Shown: in pieces, positions 55,358 through 64,000 of the stretch
Position numbering within the stretch: the stretch's first letter is position 1
Layout of the letters: each line of letters starts with the position of its first letter
Assembly (NCBI GenBank): GCA_031292625.1
Contig: JARLGU010000019.1
Span: 490,301-554,300 of the forward strand
DNA length: 64,000 bases
From: Capsulimonadaceae bacterium
GTDB lineage: Bacteria > Armatimonadota > Armatimonadia > Armatimonadales > Capsulimonadaceae
Direction of reading: 5' to 3'
Made by a program: the position numbers and the translations under genes
The notes under the pieces: model-generated
Told to the model about the DNA's origin: nothing
What the model saw: only the letters and a program-made list of their open reading frames with translations
Databases searched by the model: none

Positions 55358-56859
55358 CACACTCCTCGGCGCTTCGCGAGCCCCGCGCGAGAAAATGCGT
55401 TCCTCGCGAGCCACTTGGCTGGCGGCGACGCCGTGTACAGCACTTCGTCGTATTTTCCCGCGATCAGCACATGCCCAATCCGATTGACCGGGTCACGCAA
55501 ACCCGGATAGGCGTGATCCCAGTACCGATTCCAATACGCCGAGTCGGTCACCAGAACATAGCTTGCCCGGCTTCGCTCGACCGGCCTGTCATCGTTTGCG
55601 AGGCCCGGCTGAACATAGACCGCTTCGAGCGTCGTTCCCCATGCAAGCTGCGGCGCGAACTGCCCCGCGATCACGCTGCCAGGTTCGACAACTCCGCTCA
55701 GCGCCCGCGCCGCGGTCCGTTCGCCGTAAATTGGCCGCGCCAAATTGGTTCCAAGAGTCACGCCATCGATCAGCACGGCGACTGTCAGCAGAATAGCCAT
55801 CTGCAGGCGCGACGCCCGTGCGAGCCGAACGCCGGCAAGCCCCGCGAGCGCAGGCATAATCAGCACGTAGTAACGGCTCGGCGTGTACGACGTTACAACC
55901 CAAAAGCCTGCCGGAACCAGCAGCCAACATAAGAGCAACAGATCCGCCGGTTGCCGGCGCTTGCACGCCGATACGATTCCAAGCCCCCCGAGCGCCGTTC
56001 CCATTGGCCAAAGCGATAGCATCGTCCGCAGCAAACCATCCTGACGCCCAGTCCACAGTGCACGCTTAATGTTGCGCGCCACTCCCGCGGCAGAGTGCGG
56101 CAGGTACTGATGATGTGCGTAGTACCCATTCATCCGGACCAACGCCGCAACGTGCGGCGCTACCGCAACGATCCAATACGCTCCGCCGAAAACCGCCAAG
56201 CCGCCTGCTAGAACGCCTAGATCCTTCGTCCGGCCAGCCCCTGCATACACGGCAAACGCCGGCAGGATCAGCAGCGCCAAAGGCTTAATCGCGACTGCGA
56301 GCGCGAGCAGCAGACCCGCCGCAAAGACCCAAACGAGACGCCCTCCAGCGCCGCGAATTGCGAGACACGCAAACGCAGCGGCAAGGCAGCAAACCACCGG
56401 CGTCTCCATCAAGGCGAGCCGGTTGTAGAGCACGAACGGCGTCGCGATCCCAAGCAGTAGCGCGCCGATCCACGCAGCCCGTTCGCCATAGGCGCGGCGC
56501 ATCCCCAACCACAGCAGCGCAACCGTCGCGAGCCCTGCAACCACGGAGATTGCGCGCGCTTGCACCAGCCCCGCGCCGCACATCCGAAAGACGCCGAGCT
56601 GCAGAATATATAACACCGGCGTCACGATCGCGCCGTGAAAATCCCCGCGCATCCAATGACCGAACAGCGCCATGCTGCGCGCGTCGCCGGCGTACATCCC
56701 CTCATCCGTATACAACCCCGCGCTCCAAGAGAGCCACGATGGGGGATCGGCGCCCAGGCCGATCGTACGGATCGCGACCAGCATCATCAAAACGGCGACA
56801 GCCGCAATCCGCTGGACGCCGGCGAATGCGGTCGATTGTGCCGAAGGGGCGTCGCGCAT
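55357..56859 (-). CDS. Polytopic membrane glycosyltransferase (ArnT/PMT-like)
   Basis: 500 aa. About eleven hydrophobic segments; GLYTDEGMYAGDAR in the first outer loop carries the acidic pair typical of GT39/GT83 dolichol- or undecaprenyl-phosphate-sugar transferases, and YNRLALMETPVV fits the same superfamily. It would move a sugar from a lipid carrier to a cell-envelope acceptor. The ATG at 56859 shares a base with the carA stop (TGATG), so it is translated with the pyrimidine genes. Why it sits in this operon is not evident. Confidence 0.8.
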   Translation of the reverse strand: MRDAPSAQSTAFAGVQRIAAVAVLMMLVAIRTIGLGADPPSWLSWSAGLYTDEGMYAGDARSMALFGHWMRGDFHGAIVTPVLYILQLGVFRMCGAGLVQARAISVVAGLATVALLWLGMRRAYGERAAWIGALLLGIATPFVLYNRLALMETPVVCCLAAAFACLAIRGAGGRLVWVFAAGLLLALAVAIKPLALLILPAFAVYAGAGRTKDLGVLAGGLAVFGGAYWIVAVAPHVAALVRMNGYYAHHQYLPHSAAGVARNIKRALWTGRQDGLLRTMLSLWPMGTALGGLGIVSACKRRQPADLLLLCWLLVPAGFWVVTSYTPSRYYVLIMPALAGLAGVRLARASRLQMAILLTVAVLIDGVTLGTNLARPIYGERTAARALSGVVEPGSVIAGQFAPQLAWGTTLEAVYVQPGLANDDRPVERSRASYVLVTDSAYWNRYWDHAYPGLRDPVNRIGHVLIAGKYDEVLYTASPPAKWLARNAFSRAGLAKRRGV

Positions 56860-57938
56860 CACTTGTTTTGGTCGATCATCCGCAAAAACTGGCCGAAGTA
56901 ACCCTTGCTATCGGTGGGTCCCGGCGAGGCCTCCGGATGGTACTGGATCGAAAAGACCGGCAGCGATTTATGCCGGAGACCTTCGACCGTTCCGTCGTTC
57001 AGATTGACCTGCCACACTTCAATATCCGGACTCGTAAACTCTGGCGCCAGTGCATAGCCATGGTTCTGGGACGTTATCACAACCCTTCCGGTTGTCAAAT
57101 CCTTTACTGGATGGTTGCTGCCGCGATGCCCGAACGGCAACTTATACGTCCGTCCGCCGAATGCGCAGCCGATCAATTGGTTGCCCAGGCAAATTCCCAT
57201 CGTCGGCTTGCTCTCCGCGAGCCGACGGACGTTCGCCTTGATATCGCCCAGCAAATCCGGGTCGCCGGGGCCGGGCGACAGGAATACGCCGTCGGGGGTG
57301 GTCGCAAGGATCGCGTCCGCCGATGTCCGCGCGGGCCAAACGGTCGTTTCCGCGCCAAGCTTTGCAAGAGAGCGTAGGATGTTGAACTTAACGCCGCAAT
57401 CCAACAGGGCGATCCTATACTTGACATCGCCATCGGCGTTCCAGACAAACGGCTTCCCAGTCGAGACCTGGCTAACGAAGTCGATGGTCTCATAGCGAAC
57501 AGATGCGATGCGGTTCTTAAGGGCCTCGATATCGCCGTCCGTGGAGATCGCCCCCATCATGACGCCAGCCGAGCGGATCTCACGGGTGAGCTTGCGAGTA
57601 TCGATGCCGTGGATGCCGATGATATTGGCGCGCTCAAGGAATGACGCGAGTGTTCCTTCGCTGCGCCAGTTGCTCGGAACGTCGCAGAGCTCCTTAATGA
57701 TGAGTCCGGCCGCCTGAACACGGCGCGACTCGAAGTCCGCCTCGGTGACGCCGTAGTTCCCGATGAGCGGATAGGTCAGGGTGACCAATTGGCCGGCGTA
57801 TGACGGATCCGTCAAAATCTCCTGATAGCCGGTCATCCCCGTATTGAAAACGACCTCGCCGATCGATGTCCCGCCGGCTCCGAACGACTCGCCCTCGAAG
57901 ACCGTTCCATTCGCCAAAACTAGATGCGCTCTTGCCAT
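56859..57938 (-). CDS. carA: Carbamoyl-phosphate synthase small subunit
   Basis: 359 aa from the ATG at 57938. N-terminal domain LVLANGTVFEGESFG with GYQEILTDPSYAGQLVTLTYP; class I glutaminase domain with the nucleophile cysteine in GICLGNQLIG and YHPEASPGP for the catalytic histidine-glutamate. It hydrolyses glutamine and passes ammonia to CarB. Lies 20 bp after pyrC. Confidence 0.96.
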   Translation of the reverse strand: MARAHLVLANGTVFEGESFGAGGTSIGEVVFNTGMTGYQEILTDPSYAGQLVTLTYPLIGNYGVTEADFESRRVQAAGLIIKELCDVPSNWRSEGTLASFLERANIIGIHGIDTRKLTREIRSAGVMMGAISTDGDIEALKNRIASVRYETIDFVSQVSTGKPFVWNADGDVKYRIALLDCGVKFNILRSLAKLGAETTVWPARTSADAILATTPDGVFLSPGPGDPDLLGDIKANVRRLAESKPTMGICLGNQLIGCAFGGRTYKLPFGHRGSNHPVKDLTTGRVVITSQNHGYALAPEFTSPDIEVWQVNLNDGTVEGLRHKSLPVFSIQYHPEASPGPTDSKGYFGQFLRMIDQNK

Positions 57939-57958
57939 TCCACTCCCATCGCTTCCGC

Positions 57959-59236
57959 CTAGGAAGCGCTTTCGATGAGCCGTCCGCCGACGATCGTCGC
58001 GACCGCCTTGCCGGTTAGCTCGGTTCCGCCATAAATCGTGTTGCGAGACTTGCTCTTGAAGACGGCCGGATTGACCGTCCACTGCAGATCGGGATCGAAC
58101 ACGGTGATATCCGCAACATCGCCGACGCCCAGAGATCCGCCGGGAACACCGAGCAGCCGGGCTGGCTGCGTGGACATCTTATCGACCATTTGCGCCAGGG
58201 TAATCACGCCGGGCTTGACCAAATGCGTAATCACGAGACCAAGGGACGTCTCCAGGCCAATCATGCCAAACGGCGCGAGCGCGAACTCGCGCTCCTTCTC
58301 GTGCGCGGCGTGCGGCGCATGATCGGTGGCGATCAGGTCCAGCGTGCCATCGGCCAGACCTTCCTTGATCGCATCTTGATCCTCTTTCGTGCGCAGCGGC
58401 GGCGACATCTTTGCGTTCGTGTTGTAGCCGATGCACGCTTCATCCGTCGCGCTCACGTACTGCGGGCAGGTTTCCGCCGTGATCGGGGCGCCGAGGCGTT
58501 TTGCCTGGCGAACGATTTCGACGCTCTCCTTGGTGGACACATGCAGCACATGCAAATGGCAGCCGGTCGCCATCGCAAGCTGCGCGTTGCGTGCGGTGCC
58601 GATGTTCTCCGCCCAGCGGGGAATGCCCTTGAGGCCCAGGACCGTGCTAACGTATCCCTCGCTCATCACGCCGTCACCGGTTAGACTCTTATCCTCGCAG
58701 TGCGCAATGTACGGCAAGTCCAGCATGTGGCAATATTCCATCGCGCGGCGTAAGAAGCCGCTGTCCTGCACGGGAAAGGCATCGTCCCCAACCGCGACCG
58801 CACCCGCATCCTTGAGCTCAGCCATTTCGACCAGCTCTTTGTGCTCGAGGCCAATGCTGACCGCCGCGATGACGTGAACCCGCGCCGATGCGCCAACCGC
58901 CAACTCGGCGATCTGGCGGACAATGCCCGCGCGATCGATCGGCGGCTGCGTGTTTGGCTGGCAGGCGATCGCCGTAAAGCCTCCGGCGGCGGCCGCCGCC
59001 GTGCCGCTCGCAACGTCTTCCTTGTACTCTTGACCGGGGACTCGAAGGTGGACGTGAATGTCGATCAATCCGGGCGCGACAACCTTGCCCGCGCAGTCGA
59101 TGCGTTTGACGTCCGCCTGTCCCGCGTCCACGCGCCCGACCTGCTTGACGACGCCGTCTTGAACAAGGATGTCGCCGATTTCGTCTCGATTGTTCGCCGG
59201 ATCGATAATCCGGCCGCCTGCTAGGTGTAGGTTCAT
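57959..59236 (-). CDS. pyrC: Dihydroorotase, class I
   Basis: 425 aa from the ATG at 59236. Metal site HVHLR in GLIDIHVHLRVPG, GGFTAIACQPNTQPP, HCEDKSL, HVLHVST and DLIATDHAPH are all present. Converts carbamoyl-aspartate to dihydroorotate in the third step of pyrimidine synthesis. About 70 bp separate it from the DUF3592-like gene. Confidence 0.96.
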   Translation of the reverse strand: MNLHLAGGRIIDPANNRDEIGDILVQDGVVKQVGRVDAGQADVKRIDCAGKVVAPGLIDIHVHLRVPGQEYKEDVASGTAAAAAGGFTAIACQPNTQPPIDRAGIVRQIAELAVGASARVHVIAAVSIGLEHKELVEMAELKDAGAVAVGDDAFPVQDSGFLRRAMEYCHMLDLPYIAHCEDKSLTGDGVMSEGYVSTVLGLKGIPRWAENIGTARNAQLAMATGCHLHVLHVSTKESVEIVRQAKRLGAPITAETCPQYVSATDEACIGYNTNAKMSPPLRTKEDQDAIKEGLADGTLDLIATDHAPHAAHEKEREFALAPFGMIGLETSLGLVITHLVKPGVITLAQMVDKMSTQPARLLGVPGGSLGVGDVADITVFDPDLQWTVNPAVFKSKSRNTIYGGTELTGKAVATIVGGRLIESAS

Positions 59237-59304
59237 AGTATTAGTTGCCCGACGCAAAGAGTTCCGGTTCCCTCGCCTGCCTTACGAGAGATTTGGCGAG
59301 GGTC

Positions 59305-59835
59305 CTATCGAGGAGGAACGATCCACTTCTTCATGATCTCGCCGATCGCAATTGTCGTCGCGATGAACCCCAGGACATAAACGAGCCATCCGGACATCCA
59401 CGACGCCTTCAAATTGATCTTGCCGGTGCCAGTCAGGCCGTTAATCAGTGGATTATACGGATCGTACGTCACCTCCACCGGCGTTCCAGGCGCCGTAGCC
59501 GCCTTGTTCTCGTATTCGGGTCGCGTGATGGACACACGGCCGGTTTGCCAATCAGCCGGCGGCACGAGCTTTTCCGCGCCTCCCGGCAGGCTTATAATGG
59601 TCGATGGCTGAAACTTGTACTCCAGGTACCACTCGACATCCGAACTGCCCTCCCACCAATGGTCAACCCACGGGCTCTCCGCTGTCTCCGTAATGTAGCC
59701 GGTCGTCGTCTTTGACAGGTCATTGAACGACGCAGAAGGCGGCAGGAAGCGGTCCCTGGGCGTGTGCGTGACGCTTACGATCGCAAACCACAGGATGATC
59801 GACAGAAAGAAACCGATTGTAAGACGAAGCCCCAT
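59305..59835 (-). CDS. DUF3592-like membrane protein
   Basis: 176 aa. One N-terminal helix (RLTIGFFLSIILWFAIVSV) and one C-terminal helix (MSGWLVYVLGFIATTIAIGEIM) flank an outer domain with VEVTYDPYNPLING, the V-x-Y-D-P-x-N-P segment characteristic of DUF3592. Function unknown. Sits between pyrB and pyrC in the operon. Confidence 0.7.
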   Translation of the reverse strand: MGLRLTIGFFLSIILWFAIVSVTHTPRDRFLPPSASFNDLSKTTTGYITETAESPWVDHWWEGSSDVEWYLEYKFQPSTIISLPGGAEKLVPPADWQTGRVSITRPEYENKAATAPGTPVEVTYDPYNPLINGLTGTGKINLKASWMSGWLVYVLGFIATTIAIGEIMKKWIVPPR

Positions 59836-59869
59836 TGCCCTTCTCCGTTTCCGGGAATAACATCAACGT

Positions 59870-60792
59870 CTACGTTGACGCTCCCATCAGCCAGAACAAC
59901 GTCGCCATACGGATCGCCACTCCATTGGTAACCTGATCGGTAATCACCGAGATCTCCGGATCGTCGGCAAGCTCCGATGCAATCTCAACGCCGCGGTTCA
60001 TCGGCCCCGGATGCAACACCGTCACATCCGGCTTGGCAACCGCCAGCCTTGCCTTACTCACGCCAAAAAGCCGGGCGTACTCGCGGATCGACGGGAAATA
60101 GCCCACGGTCATCCGCTCAAGCTGAATGCGCAGAACGTTCACGACATCCGCCCCCTCAAGCGCCTCCTCGAGGTTCGTGTAGACGCTCACCGGCAGTTTG
60201 TCCGCATCGGCTGGGATAAGTGTCGAAGGTCCCACGATGCGGACGCTCGCCCCCATCTTGGAGAGGCCCCAGATGTTCGACCGCGCGACCCGGCTGTGCG
60301 CGATATCGCCAACGATCGTCACGGTGAGCCCCTCGATGCGCCCCTTCGCCTGACGGATCGTGAGCATATCGAGCAGGCCCTGTGTCGGATGCTCATGCGT
60401 GCCGTCGCCTGCGTTGATCACGGGCTTGTGAGGAACGTAGCTGGCCGCCTGCGCCGCCGCACCGCTGTAGGCGTGGCGGATGACGAACGCATCGATCCCC
60501 ATCGCGTCCAGCGTAAGCATCGTATCCTTGAGCGATTCGCCCTTCACGATGCTGCTGGTTGCGCCCGCCAGCGAATAGGTGTCCGCGGACATGATCTTTG
60601 CCGCATGCTCGAACGACGTTCGCGTCCGCGTGCTTGCCTCGAAGAAGATGGTGGCGACGCTCTTCCCGCGCAGCGTCGGAACCTTCTTAACCGGTCGCGC
60701 CAAAATCTCGCGAAACGACGTTGCGTTATCGAGCAGGTATTCGATTTCGGAGGGTTCGAGTGTTTCGATGTCGAGCAGGTCTTTGCGTCGCA

Positions 60793-60793
<1 letters not shown>
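59870..60793 (-). CDS. pyrB: Aspartate carbamoyltransferase catalytic subunit
   Basis: 307 aa. Carbamoyl-phosphate site FFEASTRTRTSFE, HPTQGLLDM and the C-terminal HPGPMNRGVE identify PyrB. Joins carbamoyl phosphate to aspartate. The ATG shares a base with the pyrR stop (TAATG). No pyrI-type regulatory subunit is present, as in PyrR-regulated operons. Confidence 0.97.
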
Positions 60794-61532
<739 letters not shown>

Positions 61533-61557
61533 GGGGCGAATCGACGGAGTGGCTGCC

Positions 61558-62211
61558 TCACGCCGCCGTCGTCGTCTCGGGCTCCGCTTCCGCAGGGTCC
61601 GGTTCGGGTCGCGTGTGGCGATAGAACCACAGGGCGAACATGACAACCAAAACGACCAGTATCGCGAGGTCCGCCTTGTGCAAATATTTGCTCACCTGCG
61701 TCCAATGCTCGCCCAGCTTCATGCCCGCCCACGCCAGCAGGTAACACCACGGCAGCGCGCCGACGAATGTGTAGATGCAGAAGCGCGGGAAGTTCATCCG
61801 GGAGATGCCGGCGGGGAGCGAGATAAACGTCCGTATGATCGGCAGCATGCGGGTCCAGAAGACGGTCGCCTCGCCATGCCGCGCGAACCACCGGTCAGCG
61901 ATGTCCACGTCATCTTGGCGGATTAAAATATACTTGCCATACTTCTGCACGAAGGGCCGGCCTCCGGCGACGCCTACCCAATAGGCGATAAGCGAGCCAA
62001 ACAAATTGGCGAATGCTCCGACGAACGCCAGCGCATTCAGATCGAAGCGTCCGCTCGCGATCTCCTTGCCCGCGAACGGCATAATCGCCTCGCTCGGGAT
62101 CGGAATACAAGCGCTCTCCAGGGTCATCCACAAGAATACTCCGCCGTATCCGAACATTGTGATGACGTGGGTAACTAGGCCAATGAGAGATTCGACAATA
62201 CCGTGATGCAA
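61558..62211 (-). CDS. DedA-family membrane protein
   Basis: 217 aa from TTG 62211, preceded at 9 bases by GAGGAG; a GTG at 62235 gives a longer form. Family motifs: TLESACIPIPSEAIMPFAG and RMLPIIRTFISLPAGISRMNFPRF, followed by two C-terminal helices. DedA proteins are thought to move phospholipids or undecaprenyl phosphate across the membrane and to support pH homeostasis. Ends 26 bp from the pyr promoter. Confidence 0.9.
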   Translation of the reverse strand: MHHGIVESLIGLVTHVITMFGYGGVFLWMTLESACIPIPSEAIMPFAGKEIASGRFDLNALAFVGAFANLFGSLIAYWVGVAGGRPFVQKYGKYILIRQDDVDIADRWFARHGEATVFWTRMLPIIRTFISLPAGISRMNFPRFCIYTFVGALPWCYLLAWAGMKLGEHWTQVSKYLHKADLAILVVLVVMFALWFYRHTRPEPDPAEAEPETTTAA

Positions 62212-62357
62212 AGGGTTAATCTCCTCGCGGCGCACATTCCTGACGCCGCTGACCGTATTCTAGCATATTGAGGCGAGCTGAACTCCCGCCGGCGGGACGG
62301 GCCGCGCTTCTCGCCCCGGTCCCTCCCGAAGAGGTGCACGGGCGAGCTACGCACCCG

Positions 62358-63761
62358 CTAAGCTACGGCAACCTTCCAGCGCCCCGAACGGACCAGCGCC
62401 GACGCGCCGTCCTTGTCGCCCTGCGTAAGCCGGCCTTCGATCACTTCTCCGGTGAGCCAGTCCTTTACGACGCCAATTCGCGGGCCGGGAGGCTCTCCGA
62501 GAAGGGCCATGATTTCATCGCCTGTCAGCGGCGAGACGATCTGGCGGCTCGGCTGAGTCGTTTCGAGCAGCTCGATTCGTTCTTTCAGCAGGCGCGCGCG
62601 GGTCAGATCCTGGTGGCTGGCCGAAAGCGCGCGGACATCGGCGCGGTGGATCGCGAAAAGGTCGTCAAGATGAGTTTCAGCGCCGCGCACAAAGCGGCGA
62701 ACGGCGGCGTCGGTCCATCGCTCAGGCTTGTATTCCCCGATTCGCATATGCTGAGCGACCAGGGACGCGACCGCCTCGATGTCCGCGCCCGGGAGCTTGA
62801 GCCGCCCGAGCAGCGTGCGCGCCATCCGAGCGCCAACATCCTCATGTCCATAAAAGTGCACTCGCCCGTCGCCGCCGACGGAGCGCGTGCGAGGCTTGCC
62901 GATATCGTGCAGCAGGACCGCGAGGCGCAGATTGACCGATGCGTCAGGTTCGGCGTTGACGAGGTTCGTCAGCGCCAAAAGAACGTGCTCCCAAACAGGC
63001 AGCGAGTGGAATTCGTTCTGCTCGCAGCCGCGCATTTCGAGCAACTCAGGGGCAAACTGAGCCAGCAAGCCGGACTCCGCGAGCATGGCGACCCCTTCAG
63101 CCGGGCGGGAGGTTTCCAAAGTCTTGATGAACTCGTCGCGGATGCGCTCCGCCGAAACGGTCGGCGGCGCGAGACGCTCGGCGCTGGCGACGATTGCCCG
63201 CCATGTCGCCGGTTCGATCTCGAAGCCCAGGCGCGCCGAAAAGCGAACGGCACGCAGCATGCGCAAGGGATCATCGCGAAATGTCGCCTCGGGATCGATC
63301 GGCGTCCGGATGATTCGGGCATTGAGATCGGGATAAGCGAGACCAAGAGGATCGACGATCTGTCCGCCGTGCAGGTTTTCGATCAGCGTATTGATCGTAA
63401 AATCGCGTCGCGACGCATCCTCCGCAAGCGTTGCAGGCTCTACCGCCGCAGGCTTGCGGCTCCATTCATCGTACGATTCGCGGCGCGCCGTGACCAGCTC
63501 GATCCGCTGTCCGGCGACTGTCACCATCGCCGTGCCAAAACGCGGATACGTGACCGGTGCATGATCTGCGATTCCGGCATCGCAGATCACATGCGCCAGA
63601 TCCCCGGCATCGCTTTCGAGTACGATGTCGATATCCTGACGCGGCGGTTCGCCAAGCGCCTTGTCGCGCACCCAGCCGCCGACAAGCCACAATCGGCCAT
63701 CGTACGCCGTGCCGCGCGTGGCATCACGGACCAGATCCAGGGCATGCTCGGCGGTCGTCAT
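62358..63761 (-). CDS. cca: CCA-adding tRNA nucleotidyltransferase with HD domain
   Basis: 467 aa. Nucleotidyltransferase core: LVGGWVRDKALG and DIDIV (catalytic aspartates), RRDFTINTL, then DPLRMLRAVRFSARLGF for template-free nucleotide choice. A central HD phosphohydrolase domain has VLLHDIGKP and HEDVGARMA. It builds or repairs the 3' CCA of tRNA, or in some lineages one of its steps. The 538-aa plus-strand frame over it is a shadow. Confidence 0.92.
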   Translation of the reverse strand: MTTAEHALDLVRDATRGTAYDGRLWLVGGWVRDKALGEPPRQDIDIVLESDAGDLAHVICDAGIADHAPVTYPRFGTAMVTVAGQRIELVTARRESYDEWSRKPAAVEPATLAEDASRRDFTINTLIENLHGGQIVDPLGLAYPDLNARIIRTPIDPEATFRDDPLRMLRAVRFSARLGFEIEPATWRAIVASAERLAPPTVSAERIRDEFIKTLETSRPAEGVAMLAESGLLAQFAPELLEMRGCEQNEFHSLPVWEHVLLALTNLVNAEPDASVNLRLAVLLHDIGKPRTRSVGGDGRVHFYGHEDVGARMARTLLGRLKLPGADIEAVASLVAQHMRIGEYKPERWTDAAVRRFVRGAETHLDDLFAIHRADVRALSASHQDLTRARLLKERIELLETTQPSRQIVSPLTGDEIMALLGEPPGPRIGVVKDWLTGEVIEGRLTQGDKDGASALVRSGRWKVAVA

Positions 63762-63796
63762 TGCCTAGATTTTACCCGCGTTGCGTTGCTGAGAGG

Positions 63797-63863
63797 GTGT
63801 GTAGTAACTCTGCATGGTATGAAGAGATTTCAAGACGGCTCATGCCGCCGGGGCGTCTTTTCG
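63797..63863 (+). repeat. MITE-like dispersed repeat, truncated copy D
   Basis: Starts GTGTGTAGTAAC, then AAGACGGCTCATGCCGCCGGGGC, matching the left end of copies B and C, and diverges after about 65 bp. The rest of the window to 64000 shows nothing I can support. Confidence 0.55.
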
Positions 63864-64000
63864 TGGTCGCTGCTCTGGAAATAGAACGCACTCAGGCTAT
63901 TCCAGACACGTGAAATATCATTCGGCTCGGTGGCAGTCATCGAACCAAGAGTTTAGGTAGATGATCTATTGCATGCCGAAGCTATGCCGCAATAGGTATG

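Noticed and set aside
62250..62357. GC-rich hairpin-prone sequence between DedA and cca examined as a possible tRNA
   Set aside because: No acceptor stem, T-loop or anticodon arm could be built.
62268..63884. 538-aa open frame on the plus strand
   Set aside because: Antisense shadow of the CCA-adding enzyme gene, highly basic and without motifs.

Overview
The window looks like chromosome of a GC-rich (about 60% by eye) free-living polysaccharide degrader. Three DUF1559-type pseudopilins, URO-D-superfamily proteins, PhyH dioxygenases, tandem Cys-type sulfatases, a DUF6785-like membrane protein and many LacI/AraC/GntR/ROK regulators resemble Armatimonadota (Capsulimonas-like) or, less likely, Planctomycetota. 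The taxon is an inference; there is no rRNA or tRNA here to settle it.

Layout. 1-20917: carbohydrate loci under local regulators. These are a URO-D/AraC/PhyH module, a LacI gene beside a secreted beta-propeller protein, a LacI-GH10 xylanase-pseudopilin operon, a GntR-pseudopilin-GH5-SGNH esterase operon, a repeat-rich gap, then ROK regulator, sugar-transporter-like protein and a large glycosidase-like protein. 21035-25836: RecG, a small membrane protein and a MASE1-PAS-ATPase sensor. 25862-39489: a second URO-D/AraC/PhyH module, a PL22 oligogalacturonate lyase with an AraC regulator, a sulfatase, an SMP-30 lactonase, a DUF6785-like membrane protein, a BNR/sialidase-fold protein and a GH20 hexosaminidase. 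39490-48889: a structured leader, a pseudopilin, three tandem paralogous sulfatases, a Gfo/Idh oxidoreductase and a glycosidase-like protein.

53059-61532: a pyrimidine operon on the minus strand (pyrR-pyrB-DUF3592-like-pyrC-carA-glycosyltransferase-DinB-carB1). It begins with a strong promoter and a recognisable PyrR attenuator. CarB is split: only the N-terminal synthetase half is here. DedA and CCA-adding enzyme genes follow upstream.

The most interesting region is 48965-53394. A 3,754-bp, AT-richer segment lies directly behind carB1 and is bracketed by two 338-bp direct repeats of the carB1 3' end. The repeats differ at 8 positions by my count, all synonymous. The segment carries only three tightly coupled genes: a 153-aa unknown protein, a 644-aa PIN-domain putative nuclease and a 397-aa P-loop ATPase of AAA+/STAND type. 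It has no integrase or transposase. I interpret it as a horizontally acquired, probably defensive ATPase-PIN cassette that rebuilds the host gene it interrupts. I do not recognise it as a named system.

Other notable features are a MITE-like 250-bp dispersed repeat (three copies plus a fragment), a candidate small RNA with a perfect terminator at 34104-34211, a riboswitch-like leader at about 39660-39911, promoters overlapped by perfect palindromes, and several apparently leaderless genes. No CRISPR array, tRNA or rRNA was seen.
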